The notes under the pieces are model-generated. The model did no database searches and was not told where the DNA came from. It was given only the letters and a program-made list of their open reading frames with translations. This document shows, piece after piece, positions 1-7,854 of a stretch of 64,000 nucleotides of DNA. Numbering within the stretch: the first letter of the stretch is position 1; every line of letters starts with the position of its first letter. The stretch is taken from the NCBI RefSeq assembly GCF_001278115.1, contig NZ_LIYD01000005.1, positions 2,616,781-2,680,780 of the forward strand. Direction: 5' to 3'. This DNA is from Flavobacterium akiainvivens. Its GTDB lineage: Bacteria; Bacteroidota; Bacteroidia; Flavobacteriales; Flavobacteriaceae. Both the position numbers and the translations under genes were made by a program.

Positions 1-838
1 TTGGTGTTTAAAAAAAATCTAAAAAAAACCTTGTGAACTTCGTGAAAATCTTTGTGCCCTTGGTGTATAAAAGCTTAAACGTTGTGAATATTTTTCACCA
101 CAAAGAAAAACAAAGGCACAACCCCGATAAATCGGGACACAAAGAAGAAAAACCAAATCCCTGCATTCTTCCTTTGTGGCCTTCGTGTCTTGGTGTTTAA
201 AAATCTACCAACAAACCTAGTGGACTTCGTGAAAATCTTTGTGCCCTTGGTGTCTAAAAACTTAAACACTATGAATATTTTAACACAAAGAAAAAACCAA
301 ACCTTTGTGTTCTTCCTTTGTGGCCTTTGTGTCTTGGTGTTTAAAAAATCTACCCAAAAAACCTTGTGAACTTCGTGAAAATCTTTGTGCCCTTGGTGTC
401 TAAAAACTTAAACACTATGAATATTTTAACACAAAGAAAAAACCAAATCCCTGCATTCTTCCTTTGTGGCCTTCGTGTCTTGGTGTTTAAAAATCTACCA
501 ACAAACTTGGTGGACTTCGTGAAAATCTTTGTGCCCTTGGTGTCTAAAAACTTAAACACTATGAATATTTTAACACAAAGAAAAAACCAAATCCCTGCAT
601 TCTTCCTTTGTGGCCTTCGTGTCTTGGTGTTTAAAAATCTACCAACAAACCTGGTGGACTTCGTGAAAATCTTTGTGCCCTTGGTGTCTAAAAACTTAAA
701 CACTATGAATATTTTAACACAAAGAAAAAACCAAAGCCTTGTGCTCTTCCTTTGTGGCCTTTGTGTCTTGGTGTTTAAAAATCTACCCAAAAAAAATCTT
801 GGTGCTCTTCATGAAAGCCTTGGTGTCTAAAAACAGCC
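1..838. repeat. Tandem intergenic repeat array, unit about 144 bp
   Basis: The 12-mer GTGCCCTTGGTG recurs at 54, 241, 387, 531 and 675, giving one 187-bp and three 144-146-bp periods. Each unit holds a TTCGTG...TTTGTG...TTGGTG block, an A-rich stretch and a TTTGTGGCC-TTYGTGTCTTGGTG block. The middle units are nearly identical, which points to recent tandem expansion. The first, longer unit carries a small CCCGATAAATCGGG hairpin. Open frames on both strands across the array follow the repeat period and are not credible genes. No gene is seen in 1-866. Confidence 0.9.
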
Positions 839-866
839 TGCCAAACAATACATTTCGGCAATAAAC

Positions 867-1901
867 TCAAACCTTACCCGGCAGCTCTACCCTGCTTTTC
901 GGCAGACTCTCCGGATAGTTTTGCTGTATAAAGTAAATCAGCTTCTCGCGGATAAACACCCTCAAATCCCAATTTGTCGAACTGTCTTTACTGCTCACCA
1001 GCGCACGTATTTCCATACCCTCAGCCTTTGCATCTGTAACCTGAAGCACATTAACGCGGCCATCCCACAGGGGTGTGGTGCCCAGCAGGCGGGTTAGTTC
1101 CTGTCGCAGCGGCTCAACCGGTAGCATAAAATCGGCATAAATAAAAACCGTGCCCATAATATCGGCACTGTTGCGCGTCCAGTTCTGGAACGGGTTATCA
1201 ATAAAATAAGTAGTAGGCACCACCAGGCGACGCTGGTCCCAAATGCGCACCACCACATAGGTAAGGTAAATTTCTTCAATACGGCCCCACTCGCCCTCTA
1301 CAATCACCACATCGTCTATGCGAATAGGCTGCGTAATAGCAATCTGTATACCTGCCATAAGCGTACCCAGTGCCTTTTGCGCCGAAAAACCAATAATAAT
1401 ACCCGCTATACCCGCTGATGCCAAAAAGCTGACCCCAACGGCGCGTATACTGTCAAAACTCATGAGCGCCGCCCCTACAGCCAGTACCACTATAATAAAG
1501 GTAGCCACCCGTTCCAAAATATTAAACTGGGTATAGGCGCGCCGGGCGTTAAGGTTATCGCTCGAGCTGATGTCATACTTGCGTAAAAATCCCTTTTTAA
1601 CAATCCGTGCAAACAGCAGCAAAAACCACGTAAGGCTAAAAATAAGCAACAATATGCCCGCATGGCCTATAACCGCACGGTAGCGTTCGCCTATAAAACC
1701 GCCGCCTGTGCCTATGCGCACCAACAGCGCCAGCAGAAACAAGAACATGGGCACCTTAATGCGGTGCGCAAAATTTACGGGGAGAATGTTAGTAGGGTTT
1801 TTGCCTATTTTTTTCAGTACGAAAAAAGCTGCGGTAAACACCAGGATAAGCCCGCCAAGGCCAAAGATAAGATAGTACAGTAATGCGTTATCCATAGTCA
1901 T
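867..1901 (-). CDS. Mechanosensitive ion channel family protein (MscS type)
   Basis: A 344-residue inner-membrane protein. Hydrophobic segments lie near residues 9-29, 49-65, 73-101 and 127-149, followed by a Gly/Ala-rich pore-type helix near 158-195 (SFLASAGIAGIIIGFSAQKA) and then the MscS beta domain (RIDDVVIVEGEWGRIEEI). Known role of the family: tension-gated release of small solutes during osmotic downshock. The order of features and the length fit a mid-sized MscS protein with extra N-terminal helices. A second Met two codons in is an equally good start. It stands alone between the repeat array and the IS110 element; no operon partner is visible. Confidence 0.88.
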   Translation of the reverse strand: MTMDNALLYYLIFGLGGLILVFTAAFFVLKKIGKNPTNILPVNFAHRIKVPMFLFLLALLVRIGTGGGFIGERYRAVIGHAGILLLIFSLTWFLLLFARIVKKGFLRKYDISSSDNLNARRAYTQFNILERVATFIIVVLAVGAALMSFDSIRAVGVSFLASAGIAGIIIGFSAQKALGTLMAGIQIAITQPIRIDDVVIVEGEWGRIEEIYLTYVVVRIWDQRRLVVPTTYFIDNPFQNWTRNSADIMGTVFIYADFMLPVEPLRQELTRLLGTTPLWDGRVNVLQVTDAKAEGMEIRALVSSKDSSTNWDLRVFIREKLIYFIQQNYPESLPKSRVELPGKV

Positions 1902-2010
1902 AAGGTTTTAAGGATTATGATTAAGGTGCTTAAAAATACGCATCCTGTAACCAAGCGGGCAACAAACCCGCAGGCTTAACATTTATTTAGGCTTATACCA
2001 ATAAAAAACT

Positions 2011-2167
2011 TCCAAAAAACCTTTGTGACCTTCGTGAAAATCTTTGTGACCTTGGTGTCTAAAAAAGTAGACACAGTATTTTTTAACACAAAGACACAAT
2101 CCCGATGAATCGGGACACAAAGAAGAAAAACCAACCTACTGCGTTCTTTCTTTGTGGCATTTGTGTC
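2011..2167. repeat. Intergenic repeat copy, left half split by IS110
   Basis: This is the same family as the array at 1-838: CTTCGTGAAAATCTTTGTG at the start, the A-rich block, the CCCGATGAATCGGG hairpin, and TTTGTGGCATTTGTGTC at the end. The expected continuation (TTGGTGTTTAAAA) is missing here and resumes at 3435, after the insertion element. Confidence 0.85.
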
Positions 2168-2227
2168 CTTTAGTTTGTAATGTGGATTGATTAATAGTAT
2201 TGTGAAGTATATTTATTGTTATTAATC

Positions 2228-2381
2228 ATTCCACAAGAAACAGGGTGAATCAATTTGTGTCAAAGGATTCCGAGGCCTATACGAAGATTACGTACCCTGT
2301 TTCTTAGAGAGCAAGATCATAATAGAAATTTAGGTTAATGACCTATTATCAAGGACTTAGATAACACTCTCTTTGTGGAAT
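2228..2381 (+). ncRNA. Candidate IS110 bridge RNA
   Basis: The noncoding left end can fold as a three-way junction with no unpaired linkers: a 9-bp closing stem ATTCCACAA/TTGTGGAAT (2228-2236 with 2373-2381), a 12-bp stem AAGAAACAGGGT/ACCCTGTTTCTT (2235-2246 with 2294-2305; two bases compete with the closing stem) and AGAGAG/CTCTCT (2306-2311 with 2367-2372). Loop 1 contains ATTTGTGTC (2253-2261), identical to the target flank 2159-2167 that abuts the left CT. Loop 2 contains ATAGAAAT (2322-2329), identical to the donor end 3425-3432 that abuts the right CT. Known for IS110 (IS621): a bridge RNA with target-binding and donor-binding loops in this order. Right-hand guides were not found by eye. 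Exact RNA ends are inferred. Confidence 0.75.
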
Positions 2382-2393
2382 AAAATATTCAAT

Positions 2394-3428
2394 ATGAAAC
2401 AAAAGTACGTAATTGGAATTGATGTTTCCAAATCTAAACTGGACATTGCCATTTTAAACAATCAGCTGGAATTACTCCAGGAGAGGGTAATTCTAAACAA
2501 CAGCAAAAGTATTAGAGCTTTTATAAAAGCAGTATTAAACACTTACAGGATAACCAGGGGAGAAGTATTAATATGTTGTGAAAACACAGGGATTTACAAC
2601 AGGCCTTTAGAAGTTGTTTGTTCCGAATTGGATGTGCTCTTATGGGTAGAACATGCCCTTAAAATTAAATGGGCCACAACGGATATGAGGGGGAAAGACG
2701 ATCGTAAAGATGCGTTGCGGATTGCCCAATATGCCATCCGATATAATGATAAACTTATTCCTTACCGTGAAGCCACAGAAGTTATCAAACAGCTCAATAT
2801 CCTGACCAAAGCGCGTGAGGCTATACTGGGGCAAAAAACAGCTTTAGAGAACCGCCTGAAAGAAGCTAAGACGCATGATGTTTTTGAATATCAAATACTC
2901 TCCAAATCCTTTAAAAAGGTATTAAATGCTTTGGTTAAATCTATAAAACAAACAGAGGAAAAGATAGAACAACTAATTGCAAATGCTCCTGAAATAAGCC
3001 AGACCAAGGCACTCATAACCACCATACCGGGTATAGGGCCACAATGTGCTGTGAATTTAATAATTGCAACAAATAACTTCACATCCTTCCAGAGCGCCAG
3101 GCATCTTGCCTGTTACGCGGGAGTGGTGCCTTTTAAAAATCAATCCGGTACTATAGTAAAAAAGGAACGAGTATCAAAAATGGCCAATAAGAATATTAAA
3201 AAACTACTGCACTTGGCTGCAATGGCATCAATAAGGTTCGATGAAGAAATCAAAGAATACTATCAACGTAAAGTATCAGAAGGAAAAAATAAAATGAGTG
3301 TATTAAACGCCGTTCGAAATAAACTTGTTCACAGAATAATGTCGGTAGTAAACAGAAAACAAGCCTACCTGTCAAAAAATGAATACCGCTCTCAAAAAAC
3401 ATTGGACTTTACTTGTTTGATAACATAG
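2394..3428 (+). CDS. IS110 family transposase (DEDD recombinase)
   Basis: A 344-residue protein from ATG 2394. The N-terminal RuvC-like DEDD domain shows IGIDVSK (first Asp), CCENTG (Glu) and KDDRKDALRIA (last Asps). A coiled-coil stretch follows near residues 130-200. The C-terminal IS116/IS110/IS902 domain has IPGIGPQCAVNLI and ARHLACYAGVVPF, followed by the Ser-bearing region with KERVSKMANKNIKKLLHLAA. An upstream in-frame TTG would add seven residues but lies inside the RNA closing stem, so ATG is preferred. The stop codon lies within the donor end. The frame is complete, so the copy may be active. Known role: excision as a circle and RNA-guided insertion without target duplication beyond the core. 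Confidence 0.95.
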   Translation: MKQKYVIGIDVSKSKLDIAILNNQLELLQERVILNNSKSIRAFIKAVLNTYRITRGEVLICCENTGIYNRPLEVVCSELDVLLWVEHALKIKWATTDMRGKDDRKDALRIAQYAIRYNDKLIPYREATEVIKQLNILTKAREAILGQKTALENRLKEAKTHDVFEYQILSKSFKKVLNALVKSIKQTEEKIEQLIANAPEISQTKALITTIPGIGPQCAVNLIIATNNFTSFQSARHLACYAGVVPFKNQSGTIVKKERVSKMANKNIKKLLHLAAMASIRFDEEIKEYYQRKVSEGKNKMSVLNAVRNKLVHRIMSVVNRKQAYLSKNEYRSQKTLDFTCLIT

Positions 3429-3434
3429 AAATCT

Positions 3435-3490
3435 TGGTGTTTAAAAAAAACACCCTGCCCTTTATAAAAAACTTCGTGAATTTTTTATCT
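3435..3490. repeat. Intergenic repeat copy, right half split by IS110
   Basis: TGGTGTTTAAAA continues the repeat interrupted at 2167. It is followed by a degenerate ACTTCGTGAA block. Together with 2011-2167 it rebuilds one unit. Confidence 0.75.
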
Positions 3491-3520
3491 AAATATACAC
3501 CTGCGTAATACCAATAAAAA

Positions 3521-3541
3521 AGCCTCCCGTAGCTGGAGGCT
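3521..3541 (-). terminator. Rho-independent terminator of the hibernation factor gene
   Basis: The stem AGCCTCC/GGAGGCT has a 7-nt loop and, read on the minus strand, a following run of six T. It lies 29 bp past the stop of the 3571-3888 gene. Confidence 0.85.
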
Positions 3542-3570
3542 GCCTGTAAATACAGTATGTTGTGCACGGC

Positions 3571-3888
3571 TTAGTGCGATCGCATCTTATCATAAGTATG
3601 CTCCAGGGCATGCTTAATTTTTTCAATGCAGCCACCTATGGCTTTTTCTACCGTATCGGCATGGCAGGTAGCAGAAAGTGGGCTTTTACCGTTTATGCGT
3701 GCCTCAATCTGGCAGCGGATGTCGGCATTGCCGGTCCTGTCTTTGCTGTTTTCATCGGTTACATGCACCTCAAGTGCAGTTATAAAATCATCAAAACGTT
3801 TTAGCTTCTGGTTAATTACCTCGTTAAAATAGGTTTCCCTCCTGTCACTGTTTTCTATGTGATTATCGGTATGAATGGTTACTTGCAT
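3571..3888 (-). CDS. HPF/RaiA family ribosome-associated factor
   Basis: A 105-residue protein. The start MQVTIHTDN is chosen because the family normally begins with a beta strand of this kind; an upstream in-frame extension of 13 residues is not conserved in style. The pattern of alternating strands and two helices (YFNEVINQKLKRFDDFITALEVHV, then ADIRCQIEARINGKSPLSATCHADTVEKAIGGCIEKIKHAL) matches the short hibernation-promoting factor/YfiA fold that binds the 30S decoding region and limits translation in slow growth. It is a short-form protein with no C-terminal dimerisation domain. It stands as a single gene with its own terminator. Confidence 0.88.
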   Translation of the reverse strand: MQVTIHTDNHIENSDRRETYFNEVINQKLKRFDDFITALEVHVTDENSKDRTGNADIRCQIEARINGKSPLSATCHADTVEKAIGGCIEKIKHALEHTYDKMRSH

Positions 3889-3969
3889 ATCGCGTTTATT
3901 TAAAAGTTGATACTCAAATTTACACATTTTTGGTCACTTTCACCAGAATAGATAACATAAGATTAACCG

Positions 3970-4083
3970 TTTTTTGAAGAAGCTGCTTAGCTACTGAGCC
4001 GCTTAGCTACCAAGCATTTTTAAACAAGGCCGAAACTCAAAAAAGCTTAGCGGCTTAGTAGCTAAGCCGCTAAGTAGCTCTCT
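3970..4083. repeat. 8-nt-period repeat, inverted pair
   Basis: The first arm reads as 8-mers GCTGCTTA, GCTACTGA, GCCGCTTA, GCTACCAA. The second arm (about 4040-4083) reads GCGGCTTA, GTAGCTAA, GCCGCTAA, GTAGCTCT and is roughly the reverse complement of the first. The pair could form a long imperfect hairpin just after the TonB receptor stop and may act as its terminator. The unit has the form G-N-N-G/A-C-T-N-A. Confidence 0.8.
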
Positions 4084-6255
4084 TTAAAACTTAAGCGTTA
4101 ACCCCGCCAAAAAGTTTACACCCGCCTGCGGATAGTAATAGGCGCCTTCATAATAAAAGCCGTTGCTGCTGTATTCTTCATCAAAAATGTTGTTTACAAG
4201 GCCGCTCAGGGTTACTTCGGTAAACACCGCTTTTGGTTTAAAGGTGTAGGCAACGTTTATATCGGTAGTAGTGTAGGCTTTAAGCTTTGCACCTGCGGTT
4301 TCAAGGTTATCCATAAACTGTTCGCCCACATACTTGGTAGCCAGCATGGCAAACCACCCGTTTTTGTGGAAAATAAGCTGGTTAGCCCCTATCACACTTG
4401 GCGAAAAGGCAATCTCGGTATCGCCCAGGTTTTGCGGCCCGGCTTCGCCCTCTACAAAAAAGTCAACATTTTTATTGGCACTAACGGCAATATTTGGCCT
4501 AAGCACAAAGCTTTCGGTTAGTGCAATAGTAGCATCGGCCTCAAGCCCCAAACGGAAACTGTCGCCGCTGTTTGTATAAATAGGTGCGCCCACATCATCA
4601 AGCTGGCCGGTAAGCACCAGCTGGTCTTTGTAGCGCATGTAGTAGCCGTTTACGTTAATGGCAGTCTTACCGGTGTTGTAGCGCCAGCCCAGCTCAAAAT
4701 CGTTAAGGCTTTCTGGCTTGCTGCTGCCGTTTTCATAGTCGTTGCGGCGCGGTTCTTTATTACCACGGGCATAGCTAAAATACAGCGTGTTGTTAGTGCC
4801 AAGCGCATAGGTTAAGCCCGCCTTTGGGTTTACAAAGTTAAAGGTATCGTCTACCGGGTCGGCCAGTACGCCATCGGCAGTATAGTTAACGGTACGGTAT
4901 TGCAGGTCGGCATAAATGCCCAGTGCATTGGTTATGTTGTAGTTTGCCTTGGCATACACGTTAAAGTCGGTTTTAACGGCATCGTCATCATAATAATGGT
5001 CATCCGGCTGCAAATTAGCCGAATAGCGCGCCCATATTACTTCGCCAAAATGCGCACCTTCATACTTGTTCCATGCACCGCCCACAATAACGTTAAGGCC
5101 CTCGTTTTTATAGTTAGCTGAGAACGTAGTACCATAAAAATCGTTATCCAGCCACTTGCGGGTAATAAGGTCTTCTTCGGTAATAGTAACACCGTTTACC
5201 ACCACGTTAGCCAGGCCATAATCGGCATAGGTGTCGTTATCACGGTAGTTTTCGTAGTATCCTTTACCCTTGGTGTAGTGCAGCGCCACATTAGTGCTCC
5301 AGTTGTCGTTTATGCGCTCGCTCCAGTGCAGCTGGTAGTGGTCCTGCCAGTAGTTATCGGTTTCGTTATTATAAAAACGCGTTTCGCCATTGGCATCGGT
5401 ATACATACCACTGTAGTTAAAGCGGCGGTTTTCGGCCATGGTGGCGGCATCTATACCGTTCCATGCCTGGTAGGTGCGCTCGCTTCCGCCAAAAACCAGC
5501 GCCTTTATAAGCGTGGTGTTGCCGGCATAGGTTCCCTGTAAAAAAAACGACTTAAGGCTGCTCGTGGCCCTGTCTATATAACCATCGCTCTCAATATTAC
5601 TTAAACGCCCGGCAAGTTCAAAACGGTCGTTCATTAAGCCTGAGCTGAATTTAACCGTGTGCTTGCGGCTGTTAAAGCTGCCAAAAGAGTTGCTTATTTC
5701 GCCCTCTGCCTTGTGCTTGTAGGTATCGGTCAGCACGTTAAGGCTTGCGCCAAATGCCCCTGCACCGTTGGTAGACGTACCCACACCGCGCTGTAGCTGT
5801 ATGTTTTGTGCCGATGAGGCAAAATCGGGCATGTTAACCCAAAACGTACCCTGGCTTTCGGCATCGTTATACGGTATGCCGTTTATGGTAACGTTTACAC
5901 GGCTGGCATCGGCGCCACGCACGCGAATACCGCTATAACCTATACCGTTACCGGCATCGGTAGTAGTAACCACGCTGGGCAGGTAGTTTAAAAGTGAAGG
6001 AATGTCCTGCCCCAGGTTGCGGGGGGCAAGCTCTTCTTTGCTCACGTTGCTAAAGGTAACCGGTGTGTTGCCCGTAGCGCGGACTGATTGTACCAGCACC
6101 TCATCAAGCTGCGTAATGGTGTCCTGCTGTACAGGCTGCTGCGCAAATGCGCCAACAGACGTTAGTGTTGCAGCAGCCAGCACTATTTTGCGGCTTTGCG
6201 GCTCAGTAGCTAAGCGGCTCAGTAGCTCAGTAGCTTTTTCGAATAAAATTTTCAT
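4084..6255 (-). CDS. TonB-dependent outer-membrane receptor, likely for thiamine
   Basis: A 723-residue receptor. A signal peptide (IVLAAATLTSVGAFAQ) is followed by a plug domain with EVLVQSVRATGNTPVTFSNV, then VRGADASRVNVTINGIPYND, and a barrel ending in aromatic VNFLAGLTLKF. It has no CarboxypepD_reg-like N-terminal domain, so it is a classical transporter and not a SusC. Substrate is inferred from the TPP riboswitch in its leader: in Bacteroidota such receptors are predicted thiamine uptake proteins. Oddly, residues 7-22 (ATELLSRLATEPQSRK) are encoded by an 8-nt-period repeat, giving an unusually long positively and negatively charged region before the hydrophobic core. Confidence 0.88.
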   Translation of the reverse strand: MKILFEKATELLSRLATEPQSRKIVLAAATLTSVGAFAQQPVQQDTITQLDEVLVQSVRATGNTPVTFSNVSKEELAPRNLGQDIPSLLNYLPSVVTTTDAGNGIGYSGIRVRGADASRVNVTINGIPYNDAESQGTFWVNMPDFASSAQNIQLQRGVGTSTNGAGAFGASLNVLTDTYKHKAEGEISNSFGSFNSRKHTVKFSSGLMNDRFELAGRLSNIESDGYIDRATSSLKSFFLQGTYAGNTTLIKALVFGGSERTYQAWNGIDAATMAENRRFNYSGMYTDANGETRFYNNETDNYWQDHYQLHWSERINDNWSTNVALHYTKGKGYYENYRDNDTYADYGLANVVVNGVTITEEDLITRKWLDNDFYGTTFSANYKNEGLNVIVGGAWNKYEGAHFGEVIWARYSANLQPDDHYYDDDAVKTDFNVYAKANYNITNALGIYADLQYRTVNYTADGVLADPVDDTFNFVNPKAGLTYALGTNNTLYFSYARGNKEPRRNDYENGSSKPESLNDFELGWRYNTGKTAINVNGYYMRYKDQLVLTGQLDDVGAPIYTNSGDSFRLGLEADATIALTESFVLRPNIAVSANKNVDFFVEGEAGPQNLGDTEIAFSPSVIGANQLIFHKNGWFAMLATKYVGEQFMDNLETAGAKLKAYTTTDINVAYTFKPKAVFTEVTLSGLVNNIFDEEYSSNGFYYEGAYYYPQAGVNFLAGLTLKF
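6188..6243. repeat. 8-nt-period repeat inside the receptor coding sequence
   Basis: Plus-strand 8-mers GCGGCTTT, GCGGCTCA, GTAGCTAA, GCGGCTCA, GTAGCTCA, GTAGCTTT are the same family as the intergenic array at 3970-4083. On the minus strand they encode part of the N-terminus of the TonB receptor without a stop codon. Confidence 0.85.
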
Positions 6256-6360
6256 CCGTAAAAATGTATTTACGAATAAAAGGGGTAATTATTCCTTTGT
6301 TAATAATGTTGTTATGTTAGTTTCCCGGCAGGCGGCGTGCACTCCGCATTGTTGCCATTA

Positions 6361-6436
6361 TTTTCCCTTGGCGGCATTACCCGCCCAGGTTCATTGGGTA
6401 TGATCTCAGCCCGATTATATAGGGCACCCCTTTGAG
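6361..6436 (-). promoter_or_regulatory. TPP (thi-box) riboswitch
   Basis: Read on the minus strand the aptamer shows GGGGTGCC, then GGCTGAGATCATACCC, then GAACCTG, then GGGTAATGCC and finally AGGGAAA: every conserved block of the thiamine pyrophosphate riboswitch in order. It sits about 105 nt before the receptor start. The stretch 6256-6360 would hold the expression platform; a GCGG...CCGC hairpin near 6332-6350 is a candidate switching element. Expected effect: repression of the receptor when TPP is plentiful. Confidence 0.93.
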
Positions 6437-6442
6437 ACGGCG

Positions 6443-6450
6443 CAAATGTA
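6443..6450 (-). promoter_or_regulatory. Promoter -7 box for the riboswitch transcript
   Basis: Minus strand TACATTTG matches the Bacteroidota -7 consensus TAnnTTTG and ends 7 nt before the first base of the TPP aptamer. The stretch 6451-6698 beyond it is A/T-rich, and I see nothing else in it. Confidence 0.7.
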
Positions 6451-6698
6451 ATTCAATTTATTTAAAAATTAAAAGATTGAATTATTGAAAAACGCATATC
6501 AAAACAAATGTTAAAAATATCTTAAAATTTAACAGTTTTAAAGTTGCAAATGCTAATTTTAATTGTTTCATTTGCAAGCGATAAGTAATTATCTGGTTTT
6601 GCATCTCAACTATTATCTTACATCTCAGCGGCTTGTGGTATTTTATACCGTGAGTTAAAATTATTTGTTTTGTTTAACCAAACCACCAGTTTAGCGCG

Positions 6699-6956
6699 AT
6701 GAAATATATTGTTGTTAAAGAAAAACACAACCTCAAAGAACCCGGCTTTGTACAAAAAGTATGCAACGGCGCCACCCCACAAGCCATTTACAAAGTTACA
6801 GCTGCCCCCGGCCTGATACCCGTAACAGAAAGCGAGTTTAAAACCGGCACTACTTACATTATAAGGCTGTGCCGCGGCTATATAGTGCTGCTGCCCGAAA
6901 ATACCCAAAACGCACACATACCGGCACTGGTTAAAGAGCTGGAAAAGCTGGCGTAG
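6699..6956 (+). CDS. Small protein of unknown function
   Basis: An 85-residue soluble protein that I do not recognise. The sequence (MKYIVVKEKHNLKEPG..., ending VKELEKLA) has no signal peptide or membrane segment. It has mixed beta-rich composition with a Cys at 22 and another at 58 (LCRGYIVLL). Codon use resembles its neighbours, and third positions are G/C-biased as in real genes here, supporting expression. It stands alone between the riboswitch leader (divergent) and pyrH. A 7-nt-period TTTCAGA repeat follows it. Confidence 0.6.
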   Translation: MKYIVVKEKHNLKEPGFVQKVCNGATPQAIYKVTAAPGLIPVTESEFKTGTTYIIRLCRGYIVLLPENTQNAHIPALVKELEKLA

Positions 6957-6958
6957 GT

Positions 6959-6992
6959 AATTTCAGGTTTTTGATTTCAGATTTCAGATTGA
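6959..6992. repeat. Short 7-nt-period repeat
   Basis: TTTCAGG, TTTTTGA, TTTCAGA, TTTCAGA, TTGAG: a degenerate heptamer run between the 85-residue protein gene and pyrH, similar in style to the cluster at 24190-24485. Confidence 0.6.
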
Positions 6993-7086
6993 GCCGCATA
7001 GGCTAATGGTGTTTGCGCGAATTGACATACAAAAAAACTTGTTTTGTGTTTGTAATTATCTCTTTACTCACGAAAACTTTTATTGC

Positions 7087-7094
7087 TATATTTG
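7087..7094 (+). promoter_or_regulatory. Promoter -7 box of pyrH-frr
   Basis: TATATTTG matches TAnnTTTG and lies 22 bp before the pyrH ATG. Confidence 0.65.
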
Positions 7095-7115
7095 CACCAG
7101 CAAAAAAACACCACC

Positions 7116-7823
7116 ATGAAATATAACCGTATCCTGTTAAAACTTAGCGGCGAAGCCCTTATGGGCGAAAGGCAGTATGGCATAGACCCTGCAAGGCTTG
7201 CCGAATATGCCCGCGAAATAAAGCAAATTCACGACAAAGGCATCCAGATAGCCATTGTTATAGGCGGAGGCAACATCTTTAGGGGTTTGGCCGGGGCCAG
7301 CAATGGTATGGACAGGGTTCAGGGAGATTATATGGGCATGCTTGCCACCGTTATAAACGGCATGGCACTACAGGGCGCCCTTGAAGATGCCGGTATGCAA
7401 ACACGCCTGCAAACAGCTCTTGAAATTAAGGCTATTGCAGAGCCGTATATTAAACGCCGCGCTGTGCGCCACCTTGAAAAAGGCCGTATTGTAATTTTTG
7501 GTGCCGGTACCGGTAACCCTTATTTTACTACCGATACTGCTGCCGTGCTTCGTGGTGTAGAGGTGCACGCCGATGTAATACTGAAAGGCACACGTGTAGA
7601 CGGTATTTATACTGCCGACCCGGAGAAAGACCCTGCGGCGGTTAAGTATGACACGCTTACCTTTGCCGATGTGCTTGCCAAAGGCCTTAATGTAATGGAT
7701 ACTACAGCCTTTACACTAAGCCAGGAAAATGAGCTGCCTATTATTGTTTTTGACATGAATAAACCGGGCAACCTGGTTAAAGTGTGCGAAGGCGAGCTGG
7801 TGGGCACCACAGTTAACGTATAA
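7116..7823 (+). CDS. pyrH: UMP kinase
   Basis: A 235-residue amino-acid kinase fold enzyme that phosphorylates UMP to UDP with ATP in the cytoplasm. Motifs seen: LKLSGEAL at the N-terminus, GGGNIFRG near 50, [14 protein letters not shown] near 130 (bacterial UMP kinase signature) and [13 protein letters not shown] near 195. The start at [15 protein letters not shown] fits the family; an upstream in-frame ATG would lie before the -7 box. It is followed after 31 bp by frr, the usual pyrH-frr pair linking pyrimidine supply and translation. Confidence 0.98.
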   Translation: MKYNRILLKLSGEALMGERQYGIDPARLAEYAREIKQIHDKGIQIAIVIGGGNIFRGLAGASNGMDRVQGDYMGMLATVINGMALQGALEDAGMQTRLQTALEIKAIAEPYIKRRAVRHLEKGRIVIFGAGTGNPYFTTDTAAVLRGVEVHADVILKGTRVDGIYTADPEKDPAAVKYDTLTFADVLAKGLNVMDTTAFTLSQENELPIIVFDMNKPGNLVKVCEGELVGTTVNV

Positions 7824-7854
7824 TTTTTACAACTCAAATAAAGCGGTAAAAGCT

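Larger units (their letters stand above)
2168..3434 (+). mobile_element. IS110-family insertion sequence, about 1.27 kb
   Basis: The element interrupts a known repeat, so its edges can be read by comparison with intact copies at 326-339 and 760-773. Left flank ends in TTTGTGTC-CT and right flank resumes at CT-TGGTGTTTAAAA. A CT dinucleotide (2168-2169 and 3433-3434) is thus shared by both junctions, as expected for the IS110 core. There are no terminal inverted repeats, which is normal for the family. The long noncoding left end (about 220 bp) and near-absent right end fit the IS110 subgroup rather than IS1111. The transposase is intact. Confidence 0.88.

Noticed and set aside
350..830. Open frames of about 150 codons on both strands of the repeat array
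   Set aside because: Their protein sequences repeat with the 144-bp unit on both strands, which happens because the unit length is a multiple of 3. No start context, promoter or family.
1..838. Possible CRISPR array
   Set aside because: The whole unit is repeated with no unique spacers and no cas genes are present; unit length is far too long.
2262..2293. Right-side target guide in bridge RNA loop 1
   Set aside because: Only CCGAG at 2270-2274 could pair with CTTGG by allowing a G-T wobble; too weak to claim.
6002..6403. Plus-strand open frame over the receptor start and riboswitch
   Set aside because: It lies antisense to the receptor signal region and the TPP aptamer, whose conserved blocks explain the sequence.
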